Positions 8,649-16,837 of a DNA stretch of 64,000 nucleotides are shown piece after piece; the stretch's first letter is position 1; every line of letters starts with the position of its first letter. Origin of the DNA: Tissierellia bacterium (lineage in GTDB: Bacteria > Bacillota > Clostridia > Tissierellales > Peptoniphilaceae). The notes below the pieces were generated by a model. That model ran no database searches. It saw only the letters and a list, made by a program, of their open reading frames with translations, and was not told the DNA's origin. The DNA is taken from positions 18,226-82,225 of the forward strand of contig JAAYFJ010000039.1 of NCBI GenBank assembly GCA_012728295.1, in the 5' to 3' direction. A program made the position numbers and the translations under genes.

Positions 8649-9745
8649 AAAAAGATAAAATTTTTGAAATTTTAAATAATGTTAAAGTCGATGAACCAAG
8701 AACTAAAGAAATCATTAACGATATTGAGATGCATAATATTAAAAGAACTTTGTCACCAAAACTATCCAAGAAAAAGAAGTTCAATTGGTTGCCAAAAGCA
8801 GTTGTGGCAGCTACATTAATTATAGGATTTATGTTCACATCTCCTGGGCAGGAACTATATGCTTCTATGATGAAAGTTTATGATAATATTGTTGTTTCTA
8901 TGAATAAACACACACCTTATCCTGAAGAAGTTGACGATATTATTATGAAGCCCCACTCTCAGATAATCGACAAAGGCATATTAATCAGCATTGAAGAAAT
9001 TGTACTTGATGATAGCGTTTTAAATATAAACCTAATCAGCGAAATCATAGAACCGGAACTTTATCCTGAATTCCATAACAATACTGATATTTCCATCTTT
9101 CCTGATTTACACTCCGTGAAAATTAATGGAATAAACTCTGCCTTAGGTGGAAGAGGCTCCGGTTGGAACTTAACTAAAACCATATCTCAAAACTTGTTGG
9201 AAACTAACTTATCTACCTCCATTGATGAAAATAGTAACATAGAATTATTCTTTAATAAGGTCAGCATTATGCAACAACCCGAATCGCAAACTACTAACCC
9301 AGAAATAATTAGCAAAGACATTAAAGGTAATTGGAGATTTGAATTTAAAGGAGAAGAATTATTAAAGAACCTCGATACCATCACCCACCCCATTGACCAG
9401 GTTATAGGTGAAATTGACGGAAAACCTGTCTATGTAGATTATTTAAGGTCAAATAAATTTAGAATAACCATGGTACTAAAAAGAGAGGAAAATGCACGGG
9501 AAAATATTTTTCCTGTAGAAATTATAGCAACAGATAATCAAAACAGAGAATATATTTTCTCCACCATCACAGCCAATAAAGACACTGTTGTTATGGAATA
9601 CGTCGGCAAAAAAGGTGAGGCTCTTTTAGCGCAAAATGAACTGACAATAAAATTGTTTATACAAGAAATTCCAGAAAAATCCGAATCAAAAATGCCAGAT
9701 CAAATGAGTGCTGGAGAACCTATGAAAATTATATTGCAAAAGTAA
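8645..9745 (+). CDS. membrane-bound DUF4179-type anti-sigma factor
   Basis: 366 residues starting at GTG 8645, four bases inside the sigma gene, with GGAGG seven bases upstream. Residues 1-50 are charged and cytosolic, where a sigma-binding segment would lie. One membrane segment spans about 53-66 (VVAATLIIGFMF). The large remainder is outside the cell. The extracytoplasmic part (GQELYASMMKVYDNI onward, two beta domains) matches the general pattern of DUF4179 proteins encoded with ECF factors in Bacillota. Function is inferred from this architecture and the coupling; the inducing signal is unknown. Confidence 0.8.
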   Translation: MKKDKIFEILNNVKVDEPRTKEIINDIEMHNIKRTLSPKLSKKKKFNWLPKAVVAATLIIGFMFTSPGQELYASMMKVYDNIVVSMNKHTPYPEEVDDIIMKPHSQIIDKGILISIEEIVLDDSVLNINLISEIIEPELYPEFHNNTDISIFPDLHSVKINGINSALGGRGSGWNLTKTISQNLLETNLSTSIDENSNIELFFNKVSIMQQPESQTTNPEIISKDIKGNWRFEFKGEELLKNLDTITHPIDQVIGEIDGKPVYVDYLRSNKFRITMVLKREENARENIFPVEIIATDNQNREYIFSTITANKDTVVMEYVGKKGEALLAQNELTIKLFIQEIPEKSESKMPDQMSAGEPMKIILQK

Positions 9746-9781
9746 AACAAAGGCGATCAATGTGAATTGGTCGCCTTTGTT
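9746..9781 (+). terminator. terminator after the sigma/anti-sigma operon
   Basis: 15-bp stem (9746-9760 with 9767-9781, one G-T pair) and a six-base loop directly behind the stop codon, A-rich before and T-rich after. It can also serve the convergent peptidase gene. Confidence 0.85.
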
Positions 9782-9789
9782 ATTATATG

Positions 9790-10653
9790 CTATTGCAGTT
9801 CTTTTGAATTGAAAGTGTTCCCATGCTCTAGGTCTCCGTATTCAAGTCCACGTACAAACCATTCTTGTCTTTGCTTTGAAGTTCCATGCTGGAATGTATC
9901 CGGATTTGCCCTTCCACCTTGCATTTCCTGTATTCTATCATCTCCAACGCCTGAAGCTGCCGCCATTCCTTCCTCCACATCTCCAGCTTCTAGATAACCT
10001 TTGTTTTTCACATAGTGTGCAAATACACCGGAATAGTAATCTGCCTGTAATTCTAGCATTACCATCACCTTATTAAACTCCGTTTTTGATAGTTGCCCTT
10101 TTAGAGATTGAACCTCTTGCAATGTACCTATAAGTTTTTGCACATGATGACCTACCTCATGGGCAAGTACATAGGCGAAAGCAAAGTCACCTTCCGCGGC
10201 AAATGTCGACCGTAACTGTTTTGCAAACGAAACGTCAATATATATCGTCTCATCTGCACTACAATAAAATGGCCCCATATTAGCAGAAGCAAATCCACAC
10301 CCTGTATTAGTAGAATTTTGATAAAGTGTCAACTTTGGTTCTCTATACTCAGCGCCATGCTGCTTAAATATATCATGCCAAACATCCTCAGTATCAGCTA
10401 GTACTACTGACAAAAATTCTTCTAATTCTCTTTCTTCTTCATTCCTAGCCACATACTCTTCTTGCTGGGTAGTTTGTGGTGTCAAGCCTCCACTACCCAC
10501 ATTATCCATCAACACTTCCAATGGGTTCTGTCCTGAAATATATGCAAGCAACAGCATAATAATCAGTCCAACACCACCGATTCCGCCAGCTATTCTTCCA
10601 CCGGAACCACCTCTGTTTACATTGTCACTGGACCTTCTACCTTTCCATTTCAT
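9790..10653 (-). CDS. membrane-anchored neutral zinc metallopeptidase (YpfJ/KPN_02809-like)
   Basis: 287 residues. A glycine-rich basic N-terminus precedes a single membrane segment (about 24-40), with the catalytic part probably outside. HEVGH at 165-169 is the zinc motif, and ELQADYYSG near 200 supplies the third ligand. The SGQNP after the membrane segment and the conserved Cys pair (C119, C131) are typical of this family, whose members are called neutral zinc metallopeptidases; substrates are not known to me. Start supported by GAGGTGATGAT before the ATG. Convergent with the anti-sigma gene. Confidence 0.88.
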   Translation of the reverse strand: MKWKGRRSSDNVNRGGSGGRIAGGIGGVGLIIMLLLAYISGQNPLEVLMDNVGSGGLTPQTTQQEEYVARNEEERELEEFLSVVLADTEDVWHDIFKQHGAEYREPKLTLYQNSTNTGCGFASANMGPFYCSADETIYIDVSFAKQLRSTFAAEGDFAFAYVLAHEVGHHVQKLIGTLQEVQSLKGQLSKTEFNKVMVMLELQADYYSGVFAHYVKNKGYLEAGDVEEGMAAASGVGDDRIQEMQGGRANPDTFQHGTSKQRQEWFVRGLEYGDLEHGNTFNSKELQ

Positions 10654-10838
10654 ATCATCACCTCGGCATATTCTAGTACAAATATATCCAATATTCTAGG
10701 CTTTAAACTTTAATATGGTTTATTAAATGACATTACACTTATTATTGTACTTTAACGCCTTTATAAATAATCGGTGGCCACCTCTAGACATAATGGTTTT
10801 ATGTCATTGTTCTCAATTTAAAAGCACCTTACGATTAG

Positions 10839-10865
10839 AAAAGTGGACATTCAATGTCCACTTTT
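10839..10865. terminator. hairpin between the peptidase and flavoprotein genes
   Basis: A perfect 12-bp stem with TCA loop, A-run before and T-run after. It lies inside the 267-base gap 10654-10920, where I see no open frame and no clear promoter except AT-rich sequence upstream of the peptidase. It most likely ends the leftward flavoprotein operon that stops at 10921. Confidence 0.75.
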
Positions 10866-10920
10866 AACGCTCTATTTTCATGGTCTAGCTGAACTTAAAT
10901 CTCCTATTACTACACATCCA

Positions 10921-11568
10921 TTAATAAATAAATGGCTTATCATGTAGCTTGTCGTAAACGTTGTTTTTTTTCGCTTGACTCTTCCATTGAATATTCCCCC
11001 CTAATTTATACAATATCCTGAGCATAGAAGGCGATATATAAGAGTTTTCTCTTACCTCACGCAAGTCGTTCTTTATATCTTTACAGAGTTTCTCCAGCTC
11101 ATTATAAACTGCTTTTGTTGGGCCGCTATTAATTTGCTTTGTTTCCCCTAAAAATACACCGGCTCCAATGCCTATACCATATTGCCAATGAATACCTACT
11201 TTAGAACAAAAGTTTTGCATAATCTTCAAGGCAATTTTATTATGTGTTGCTTCAAAAAATCCACATTGACTTATCCCATATGCTCTTGGTAACAAATCCG
11301 ATTCCTTGGACTCTTTTTCAATGATTTGCATAGCTCTAACAACAGGTGATGGCAGGGCATCTACATATAATGGACATACTATTAAAAGTACATCTGCTTC
11401 TATTATTTGTTTAGACAAAATTTTTTGGTTGCTATCTGATTCACCAACTAAGTCCAAAGCTTTTATCACCTTTATATCCATACATAGTATTTCTTCTATT
11501 TCTTTTATTATTTTAGCTGATGTATTTTTAGTCTTTTTAGGACTACCGTTAATGGCAACTATTTTCAT
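10921..11568 (-). CDS. flavodoxin-fold NAD(P)H-dependent oxidoreductase
   Basis: 215 residues. The N-terminus has the NADPH:FMN-reductase pattern: beta strand MKIVAINGSP, then KKTKNTS as the FMN phosphate loop, then ADVLLIVCPLYVDALPSPV with the conserved Tyr, and an IGIGAGVF strand near 145. It should bind FMN and move electrons in the cytosol. It overlaps the preceding flavoprotein gene by four bases (ATGA), so the two are translationally coupled and may work together. The C-terminal 50 residues are basic and helical. The substrate is not evident. Confidence 0.82.
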   Translation of the reverse strand: MKIVAINGSPKKTKNTSAKIIKEIEEILCMDIKVIKALDLVGESDSNQKILSKQIIEADVLLIVCPLYVDALPSPVVRAMQIIEKESKESDLLPRAYGISQCGFFEATHNKIALKIMQNFCSKVGIHWQYGIGIGAGVFLGETKQINSGPTKAVYNELEKLCKDIKNDLREVRENSYISPSMLRILYKLGGNIQWKSQAKKNNVYDKLHDKPFIY

Positions 11569-12134
11569 ATCGCATCTCCTCTTATCAAAAAATTATTGAA
11601 AGATTTAATACAACTTACCATTTCTTCCTTATTCTCTGCAACAAATACTTTATTTCTTAAAGAGTATAAATTCAATGCATTTCGATTGGAAAGATTTGCA
11701 AATATTTCCTTTTCCTCAGCTGTAGTCTTCCCGTAACCAAAGGCATATAGTTCAGGATATTTTTCGTATCTTTTCTGGTGGTGCATTTCTCCCTTTATCA
11801 TTGTAAAAAATGGAGAAAGAATGCAAATGCTTCGATCTATATAGGCTTTAATATCCGGACTATAACCTCCATATACCACTTGGGTCAACAAAACTACCAC
11901 ATCTGCATTAACATAGCGCCTAGCAATATCATTAGCTTTATCTTCTTTAATAACGCAATTCCCTGGCGTTTTAGTCCAGCATCCAAAACACCCTAAACAT
12001 GAGCTTATTTCATTGTAGTCTAATCTTATTTTCTGTATTTTATGCTCTGGACCAAGGTTATCTAACAACAATTTAAGCCAATCCACTCCACTATAATCAT
12101 TGGCTGTCGTATCGTATAAAACTAGAGTTTCCAT
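11565..12134 (-). CDS. iron-sulfur flavoprotein-like FMN reductase
   Basis: 189 residues, flavodoxin fold (ETLVLYDTTANDYSG, then ADVVVLLTQVVYGGYSPDIKAYIDR). The compact cysteine cluster C46-x2-C49-x2-C52-x7-C60 matches the motif that binds a 4Fe-4S cluster in archaeal and clostridial Isf proteins, so the product probably carries FMN plus an iron-sulfur cluster. It is the first gene of a coupled pair with the next flavoprotein and lies 68 bases downstream of the nitrilase gene. Start chosen by GAGAGAGGG upstream. Electron partners are unknown. Confidence 0.83.
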   Translation of the reverse strand: METLVLYDTTANDYSGVDWLKLLLDNLGPEHKIQKIRLDYNEISSCLGCFGCWTKTPGNCVIKEDKANDIARRYVNADVVVLLTQVVYGGYSPDIKAYIDRSICILSPFFTMIKGEMHHQKRYEKYPELYAFGYGKTTAEEKEIFANLSNRNALNLYSLRNKVFVAENKEEMVSCIKSFNNFLIRGDAI

Positions 12135-12202
12135 GCATAATACCCTCTCTCTACCTCAATGTTAATATTATTTTTATGCAAATATCATATATTCTATTAC
12201 CA

Positions 12203-13033
12203 TTATTCCCCAGTATATTCTAAGTGATATAAATCTTTCCTCATATGTTTTAATAGTGGCAACTGTTCTCTCACATTTTTAACCTCTTCTAAATCGATTT
12301 CCTGCACTAATATTCCTTCTTTTTCATCTAGTTGTCCAACTATTTTACCCCATGGTGATGCTATAATGCTATTTCCCCAAGATGTATATGGACCTTCCAA
12401 ATCTCTGGCAGGAGAACACCCTGCAGTAAATACTTGGTTATCAACACCTCTTTGGCGGAATAGCAATTCCCAATGTAAAGGACCCGTAGTCATATTAAAA
12501 GCTGCCGGTGTCAATATTATTTCTGCTCCTGCCATATTCATCAATCTAGCTAGCTCTGGAAATCTCATATCATAGCATATGCAAAGCCCCATTTTCCCAT
12601 ATTCTGTATCAAATACTGTAAAGGAATCTCCTGCAGTTAGCGTATCCGATTCCATAAAGTATTGACCGCCCTTAACGTTAACATCAAATAAATGTACTTT
12701 TCTATGCTTTGCTATTTGCTCACCCTGTGGATTAAATACATAAGACGTGTTGTAAATTTTTCCTTGGGCATCTTTTTCTGGCATGGTTCCACCACAAATA
12801 TATATATTGTACTTAATTGCTAATGCTCTAAGCTCCTCATAAACATAGCCCCCTTCTTCTTCAGCATATGAAGGAAATAGTGATGCTTGGTAAGGGCAAC
12901 AGAACATCTCAGGCAATAAAACCACATTTGCACCTTGTTTTACAGCTTCAGAAATATGGTTTTCTGCAATTTTCATGCATTCCTCTTTTTCAGAGTGAAC
13001 TTTCATTTGTATCAAAGCTAGATTGAATTTCAT
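12203..13033 (-). CDS. carbon-nitrogen hydrolase (nitrilase superfamily, Nit2/omega-amidase-like)
   Basis: 276 residues with the full catalytic triad E42 (LLPEMF), K112 (HRKVHLFD) and C153 (LCICYDMRFPE). The spacing matches Nit2-type omega-amidases, which hydrolyse alpha-ketoglutaramate and similar dicarboxylic monoamides. CGGTMPEK and RGVDNQVF are also typical. Cytosolic. The ATG at 13033 is supported by GAGAGGAG; an in-frame start nine codons earlier has none. It is encoded between the AmmeMemoRadiSam genes and the flavoprotein pair on the same strand. A true Nit2 role is inferred; related amidases of other specificity are possible. Confidence 0.88.
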   Translation of the reverse strand: MKFNLALIQMKVHSEKEECMKIAENHISEAVKQGANVVLLPEMFCCPYQASLFPSYAEEEGGYVYEELRALAIKYNIYICGGTMPEKDAQGKIYNTSYVFNPQGEQIAKHRKVHLFDVNVKGGQYFMESDTLTAGDSFTVFDTEYGKMGLCICYDMRFPELARLMNMAGAEIILTPAAFNMTTGPLHWELLFRQRGVDNQVFTAGCSPARDLEGPYTSWGNSIIASPWGKIVGQLDEKEGILVQEIDLEEVKNVREQLPLLKHMRKDLYHLEYTGE

Positions 13034-13111
13034 ATATTTCTCCTCTCTTATAGTCGTCAATTTGCTTTCTTATATACCTATATGATTATACTAATAAATC
13101 AACCTCTGTTG

Positions 13112-13951
13112 CTAAATATTTCCAAGATATACTTTATTCAAGTGTTTTCTAGCAATTTCTTCAGCTCTATATAGGCTATTTACATCAGTTACAGGTGTAT
13201 TTCTCTTAAATCTTGGAAAATATCTACTAATGTGCAAGGGGATATCGCTATTAATATCTCCTAAAAACTTTGCAATCGCCTCAATATCTCTATCGTTTTC
13301 CCCATCTATCAACAGGGTTGTAACTTCGATATGGGTGCAATTTGCCGCCGTTTCTATTGTCTTTAATACAGGTTCTAATGTGCCTGAACAAATCTTCTTA
13401 TAAAAGGCATCGCTATAAGCTTTAAGATCTATGTTCATCGCATCTAAAAGCGGCAATAATTTCTTTAGTGGTTCTTGGTTGATATATCCATTTGTTACCA
13501 TTATGTTCTTTAATTTTCGATCTCTTATTCCACATGAAATATCATACATATATTCATACCAAATTGTCGGTTCATTGTATGTATATGCAATTCCTATGGA
13601 ACCATTTGCACCTGCCAATTCCCACAACCTATCTATATCCGCATCACTATATCTTTCATGGTCATATACCAGCTGGTAATTCTGGCAAAAATCACATCTA
13701 AAGTTACATCCATAGCTACCAATGGAAAATATTATCTCTCCTGGGTAAAACTCATAGAGCGGCTTTTTTTCAATGGGATCATAGGCTGCTCCAGTGATTT
13801 TTCCATAGTTTAATGTATATAGTTTTCCGTTTTGATTTTTTCTTACCTTGCAAAAACCTAAGTTGCCTTCAGATATGTGGCAATTATGTGGGCAAAGTAA
13901 GCAATCTATATCACCATTAGATCTTTTTTGGTAAAACATAGCTTCTTTCAT
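13112..13951 (-). CDS. amrS: AmmeMemoRadiSam system radical SAM enzyme, short C-terminus
   Basis: 279 residues. The N-terminal cysteine set (C17, C20, C24, C34) and the radical-SAM CxxxCxxC (C82, C86, C89) are intact. YTYNEPTIWYEYM, MNIDLKAY and HISRYFPRFK are family hallmarks. It ends at VYLGNI, earlier than homologs I know, which continue with an ENTYCPNCG-type cysteine tail. I see no continuation in another frame, so it looks like a natural truncation and not a frameshift. It lies 12 bases downstream of the MEMO-AMMECR1 fusion gene. The radical chemistry of this system was not known to me from direct assay. Confidence 0.9.
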   Translation of the reverse strand: MKEAMFYQKRSNGDIDCLLCPHNCHISEGNLGFCKVRKNQNGKLYTLNYGKITGAAYDPIEKKPLYEFYPGEIIFSIGSYGCNFRCDFCQNYQLVYDHERYSDADIDRLWELAGANGSIGIAYTYNEPTIWYEYMYDISCGIRDRKLKNIMVTNGYINQEPLKKLLPLLDAMNIDLKAYSDAFYKKICSGTLEPVLKTIETAANCTHIEVTTLLIDGENDRDIEAIAKFLGDINSDIPLHISRYFPRFKRNTPVTDVNSLYRAEEIARKHLNKVYLGNI

Positions 13952-13963
13952 AAAATCACCTAC

Positions 13964-15301
13964 CTATTGGTGTCTAATTACTTCAAACCTTTCCATGGTA
14001 TATGGTTCTTCCGGTGCAATCCCAGCTTTCATCAATGCAATTCCCACCTGCTGCTCCACGGAATCTATGCCTTCTAAATTCGGTAGCAATAATCCTCTTC
14101 TCATGCCAGAAGTGACTATTACTCCATATTTTTCCGTATCTAATTGGCTTATGTCCGATATTGGTTCTGCCGGCTTCAATACATCTACTGAATATGACAA
14201 ATCCTCTAGCTCTTCTGGCACCACCTTATAAAACCTTGAATCGTATACTCCCGCCGAAACTGCATTTACTATTATCTCCTCTGCCAAGCTATCCTTTGTT
14301 GGAGCTATAGTTCCAATACAACCTCTAAGCTGTCCATTCTTCTTTAAACTCACAAAGCAACCTGCCTGTTCCTCTAGCAGTTCTTCAGGTATTTCTATGT
14401 CTTTCATTAAAAACTTTCCTGTTCTCACATAATGCTCTAGGCTTTCTTTGGCTAATTTTATTATAGGATCTTCCTGTTTAGCGCTAATAAGTGCTGTTAA
14501 ATATCCGACACCAAATGGACCCTCATAAGAAATCACTTCACTATTTATATTTATACCATCTAAAAAACCTGCCATAACTTGAAAACACCGTAAACCACAT
14601 TCTCCTGCTCCCTCGCTAACTGTTGAATCAAAGCTCACAAAGCTGTTGAGATCATTTGATTGAACTATCTTTATAACTTCTTTATCAAACACTTCTCCAT
14701 AGGGAGAATACGGATAAGCACCATCGTTACTAAGTCTGTGAGATAAATCACCTGAAGCCACTAGGATAGTACGCCTTCCAATAGATTCCACCGCCCTTTT
14801 AATACATTTTCCAAATTCAAATAACTCTTTAGCCTCAAGCATCCCATAAGTAATGGAGACCAGGTTAAACTCATCTATTTCTTTTGACAAAAATTCCAAC
14901 GGCACCAGAGCACCATGATCTAAAGTTGCCATGGCTCCATATGTAGCTGCCTTTTTTGTATCCACAACTATCAAAGGGACATCAACCTTTCTCGATTCCC
15001 TTTCAATGGCCTCCACCATTTCTAAATCATTGTAGTAACTGTATTTTAATTGACTTTGACCAAAGTTTTCGAAATCACCTTTTAAAATATCTTCTCCTAG
15101 CATGGATATAGCATCTCTAAATGCTATTCCGTGAGGTGAAACTAATATGATGGTTTCCGGTCTTAGCTCCGAAATTGCCTTACTCAACTTATAAACGCCA
15201 TCAATGGTTATCTTTGCCTCCTGACCTCTTGTTCCGCCTATTTTATCTACAATTATCGGTGGATGAGGAAATATTGCCGCACCAATAATGTTCTTGTTCA
15301 T
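13964..15301 (-). CDS. AmmeMemoRadiSam system protein: LigB/MEMO-family domain fused to AMMECR1 domain
   Basis: 445 residues, two domains. Residues 1 to about 270 match the class III extradiol-dioxygenase (LigB)/MEMO fold, with candidate metal histidines H13 (FPHPP), H57 (SPHG), H129 (DHG) and H188 (DLSHR). Residues about 278-445 are an AMMECR1 domain with the invariant LRGCIG at 325-330 and DSRFYKVVPEEL. The radical SAM partner starts 12 bases downstream. The three-part set is conserved across bacteria and archaea, but its reaction is not settled by what I can see. A promoter lies upstream at 15322-15349. Confidence 0.92.
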   Translation of the reverse strand: MNKNIIGAAIFPHPPIIVDKIGGTRGQEAKITIDGVYKLSKAISELRPETIILVSPHGIAFRDAISMLGEDILKGDFENFGQSQLKYSYYNDLEMVEAIERESRKVDVPLIVVDTKKAATYGAMATLDHGALVPLEFLSKEIDEFNLVSITYGMLEAKELFEFGKCIKRAVESIGRRTILVASGDLSHRLSNDGAYPYSPYGEVFDKEVIKIVQSNDLNSFVSFDSTVSEGAGECGLRCFQVMAGFLDGININSEVISYEGPFGVGYLTALISAKQEDPIIKLAKESLEHYVRTGKFLMKDIEIPEELLEEQAGCFVSLKKNGQLRGCIGTIAPTKDSLAEEIIVNAVSAGVYDSRFYKVVPEELEDLSYSVDVLKPAEPISDISQLDTEKYGVIVTSGMRRGLLLPNLEGIDSVEQQVGIALMKAGIAPEEPYTMERFEVIRHQ

Positions 15302-15321
15302 GAAATCCCCTCCTTATTCAT

Positions 15322-15349
15322 ATAATATATTTTTACCCTTATATGTAAA
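15322..15349 (-). promoter_or_regulatory. promoter of the AmmeMemoRadiSam operon
   Basis: Minus strand TTTACA (15349-15344), 16-base spacer, TATTAT (15327-15322), close to the GGAGGGG ribosome site of the fusion gene. The leader would be short. Confidence 0.55.
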
Positions 15350-15419
15350 TAATAATAGTTAGACTCCATCTCTTTGCAGATAGTATTTTATTCTAAAACC
15401 ATAGTATTTGTGCATAATA

Positions 15420-15443
15420 AAAGCAGCTCCCAGGAGCTGCTTT
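15420..15443 (-). terminator. terminator of tpx
   Basis: 11-bp stem, two-base loop, followed on the minus strand by a T-rich run, seven bases past the tpx stop. Confidence 0.85.
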
Positions 15444-15450
15444 CCATCTA

Positions 15451-15960
15451 TTATAAGCTTTTAACTGCTTCTAACGCCTTTACATAATCAGGTTCAGTGG
15501 TAACTTCTTTTACATACTCCACATATTTTACAGTGCCATCTTTATCAATAACTACTACGCCTCTGCTTAATAGTCTTAACTCATCAATTACAAATCCATA
15601 CTTTAGACCGAAATCCAAATCTCTATGATCTGATAGTGTAATCAAATTGTCTATACCCTTAGCTGCACAGAATCTACCTTGTGCAAAAGGTAAGTCACAT
15701 GAAATAGTTAGCATTTTTACGCCATCTAGCTTGGACGCCTCTTGGTTGAAGTTGATAGTCTGTAGTTCGCAAACCCCAGTATCTATTGATGGTACTACAC
15801 TGATTACAATGATATTGCCTAAGTCTTCGCTAAGATTATATGGGCTTAAATCATTTTTTATTGCTGTAAATTCAGGTGCTTTATCTCCAACTTTAATCTC
15901 TTTTCCATTTAAAGTTACTGGTCCACCGCCAAATGTTACTACGCCTTTTCTTTGTTCCAT
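15451..15960 (-). CDS. tpx: thiol peroxidase Tpx (atypical 2-Cys peroxiredoxin)
   Basis: 169 residues. Reduces hydroperoxides with thioredoxin as electron donor. The peroxidatic Cys is C64 in SIDTGVC and the resolving Cys is C98 (RFCAAKG). The 34-residue spacing is that of E. coli Tpx. KVGDKAPEF and SRGVVVIDKDG are family motifs. Monocistronic: a terminator follows and GGAGGG precedes the ATG. Its promoter region is flanked by a long inverted repeat (15985-16048). It serves oxidative-stress defence along with the rubrerythrin encoded 5 kb away. Confidence 0.95.
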   Translation of the reverse strand: MEQRKGVVTFGGGPVTLNGKEIKVGDKAPEFTAIKNDLSPYNLSEDLGNIIVISVVPSIDTGVCELQTINFNQEASKLDGVKMLTISCDLPFAQGRFCAAKGIDNLITLSDHRDLDFGLKYGFVIDELRLLSRGVVVIDKDGTVKYVEYVKEVTTEPDYVKALEAVKSL

Positions 15961-15984
15961 TAATAAACCCTCCTATTTTTTAAT

Positions 15985-16048
15985 TACATACTTGAAATAT
16001 TTTTCATCTTTGCCTGCTTGTTATTTATATCCTGTTTTCAAGTATGTA
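15985..16048. repeat. 13-bp inverted repeat flanking the tpx promoter region
   Basis: tacatacttgaaa at 15985-15997 is exactly complementary to tttcaagtatgta at 16036-16048, 38 bases apart. A plausible minus-strand -10 (TATAAA) and an upstream TTGCAT lie in and beside the repeat. It could be a pair of operator sites or a 5'-leader stem. No regulator can be named. Confidence 0.6.
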
Positions 16049-16062
16049 TGCAATAAAAAAAA

Positions 16063-16827
16063 TTATTTATTATTATTAAACCAAGATCTGACAACATTCA
16101 TTAAACTATAGTTCGTCAAATCGTATATTAATGGCGTAATGGTCACATTTCCTTGCGATAAATAATCCCTGTCAGATCCTTTTATTGGTACCTGATCATA
16201 TCGTCCTGTTAAACTTAAAGTTAATGGACCTGCTCCATCTGCAAAACTGCGCTCGTATCTATCATAAATTACATTACCCACAGGACATATGGTCATTTCT
16301 CCCAATTCCTCATAGTCCAAATATGGCACGTTTACATTTAATAATAATGGCCAGCCTTTCATTGGCTCTTGAACGAATTCCAAAATTTCCAACGCCACCT
16401 TAGCTGCTGTATCATATCTAGCCTCTCCATCTACATATCTGGAAGATATTGCCATAGATGGAATTTTATACACGTTTGCCTCAATAGCTGCAGAAACCGT
16501 ACCAGAATATAGAATATCCATTCCAGCATTGTAGCCTAAGTTGATTCCTGACAATACGAAGTCAGGATTCTCTACCAACTTCCCCTCCATTGCTAACCTT
16601 ACACAATCTGCTGGGGTTCCTGCCACTGAAAAAGCTTTCCCATTGAAACCGTCTATGGATTGCTCCTCGATAGTTATGGGTTCAAACAGAGTAATTGCAT
16701 GGCTATTAGCTGATCGCTGTTCTTTTGGAGCCACCACTGTAACATCGTGGGCTTTTGCAATTTCAATTGCCAACTCTCTAATCCCAGGAGCCATTATTCC
16801 ATCGTCATTAGTAATTAATATCTTCAT
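16063..16827 (-). CDS. surE: 5'/3'-nucleotidase SurE
   Basis: 254 residues. A metal-dependent phosphatase acting on nucleoside monophosphates, and on short polyphosphate in some species. The metal-binding LITNDDGI near residue 4, VAPKEQRSANSHAIT, the GTPADCV loop and LVLSGIN-type motif (FVLSGINLGYN) are all present. The ATG at 16827 follows GGAGGG; the 11-codon extension into the upstream gene is rejected. It starts 10 bases after the walJ stop, so the two form an operon. Confidence 0.95.
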   Translation of the reverse strand: MKILITNDDGIMAPGIRELAIEIAKAHDVTVVAPKEQRSANSHAITLFEPITIEEQSIDGFNGKAFSVAGTPADCVRLAMEGKLVENPDFVLSGINLGYNAGMDILYSGTVSAAIEANVYKIPSMAISSRYVDGEARYDTAAKVALEILEFVQEPMKGWPLLLNVNVPYLDYEELGEMTICPVGNVIYDRYERSFADGAGPLTLSLTGRYDQVPIKGSDRDYLSQGNVTITPLIYDLTNYSLMNVVRSWFNNNK

Positions 16828-16837
16828 AGACCCTCCG

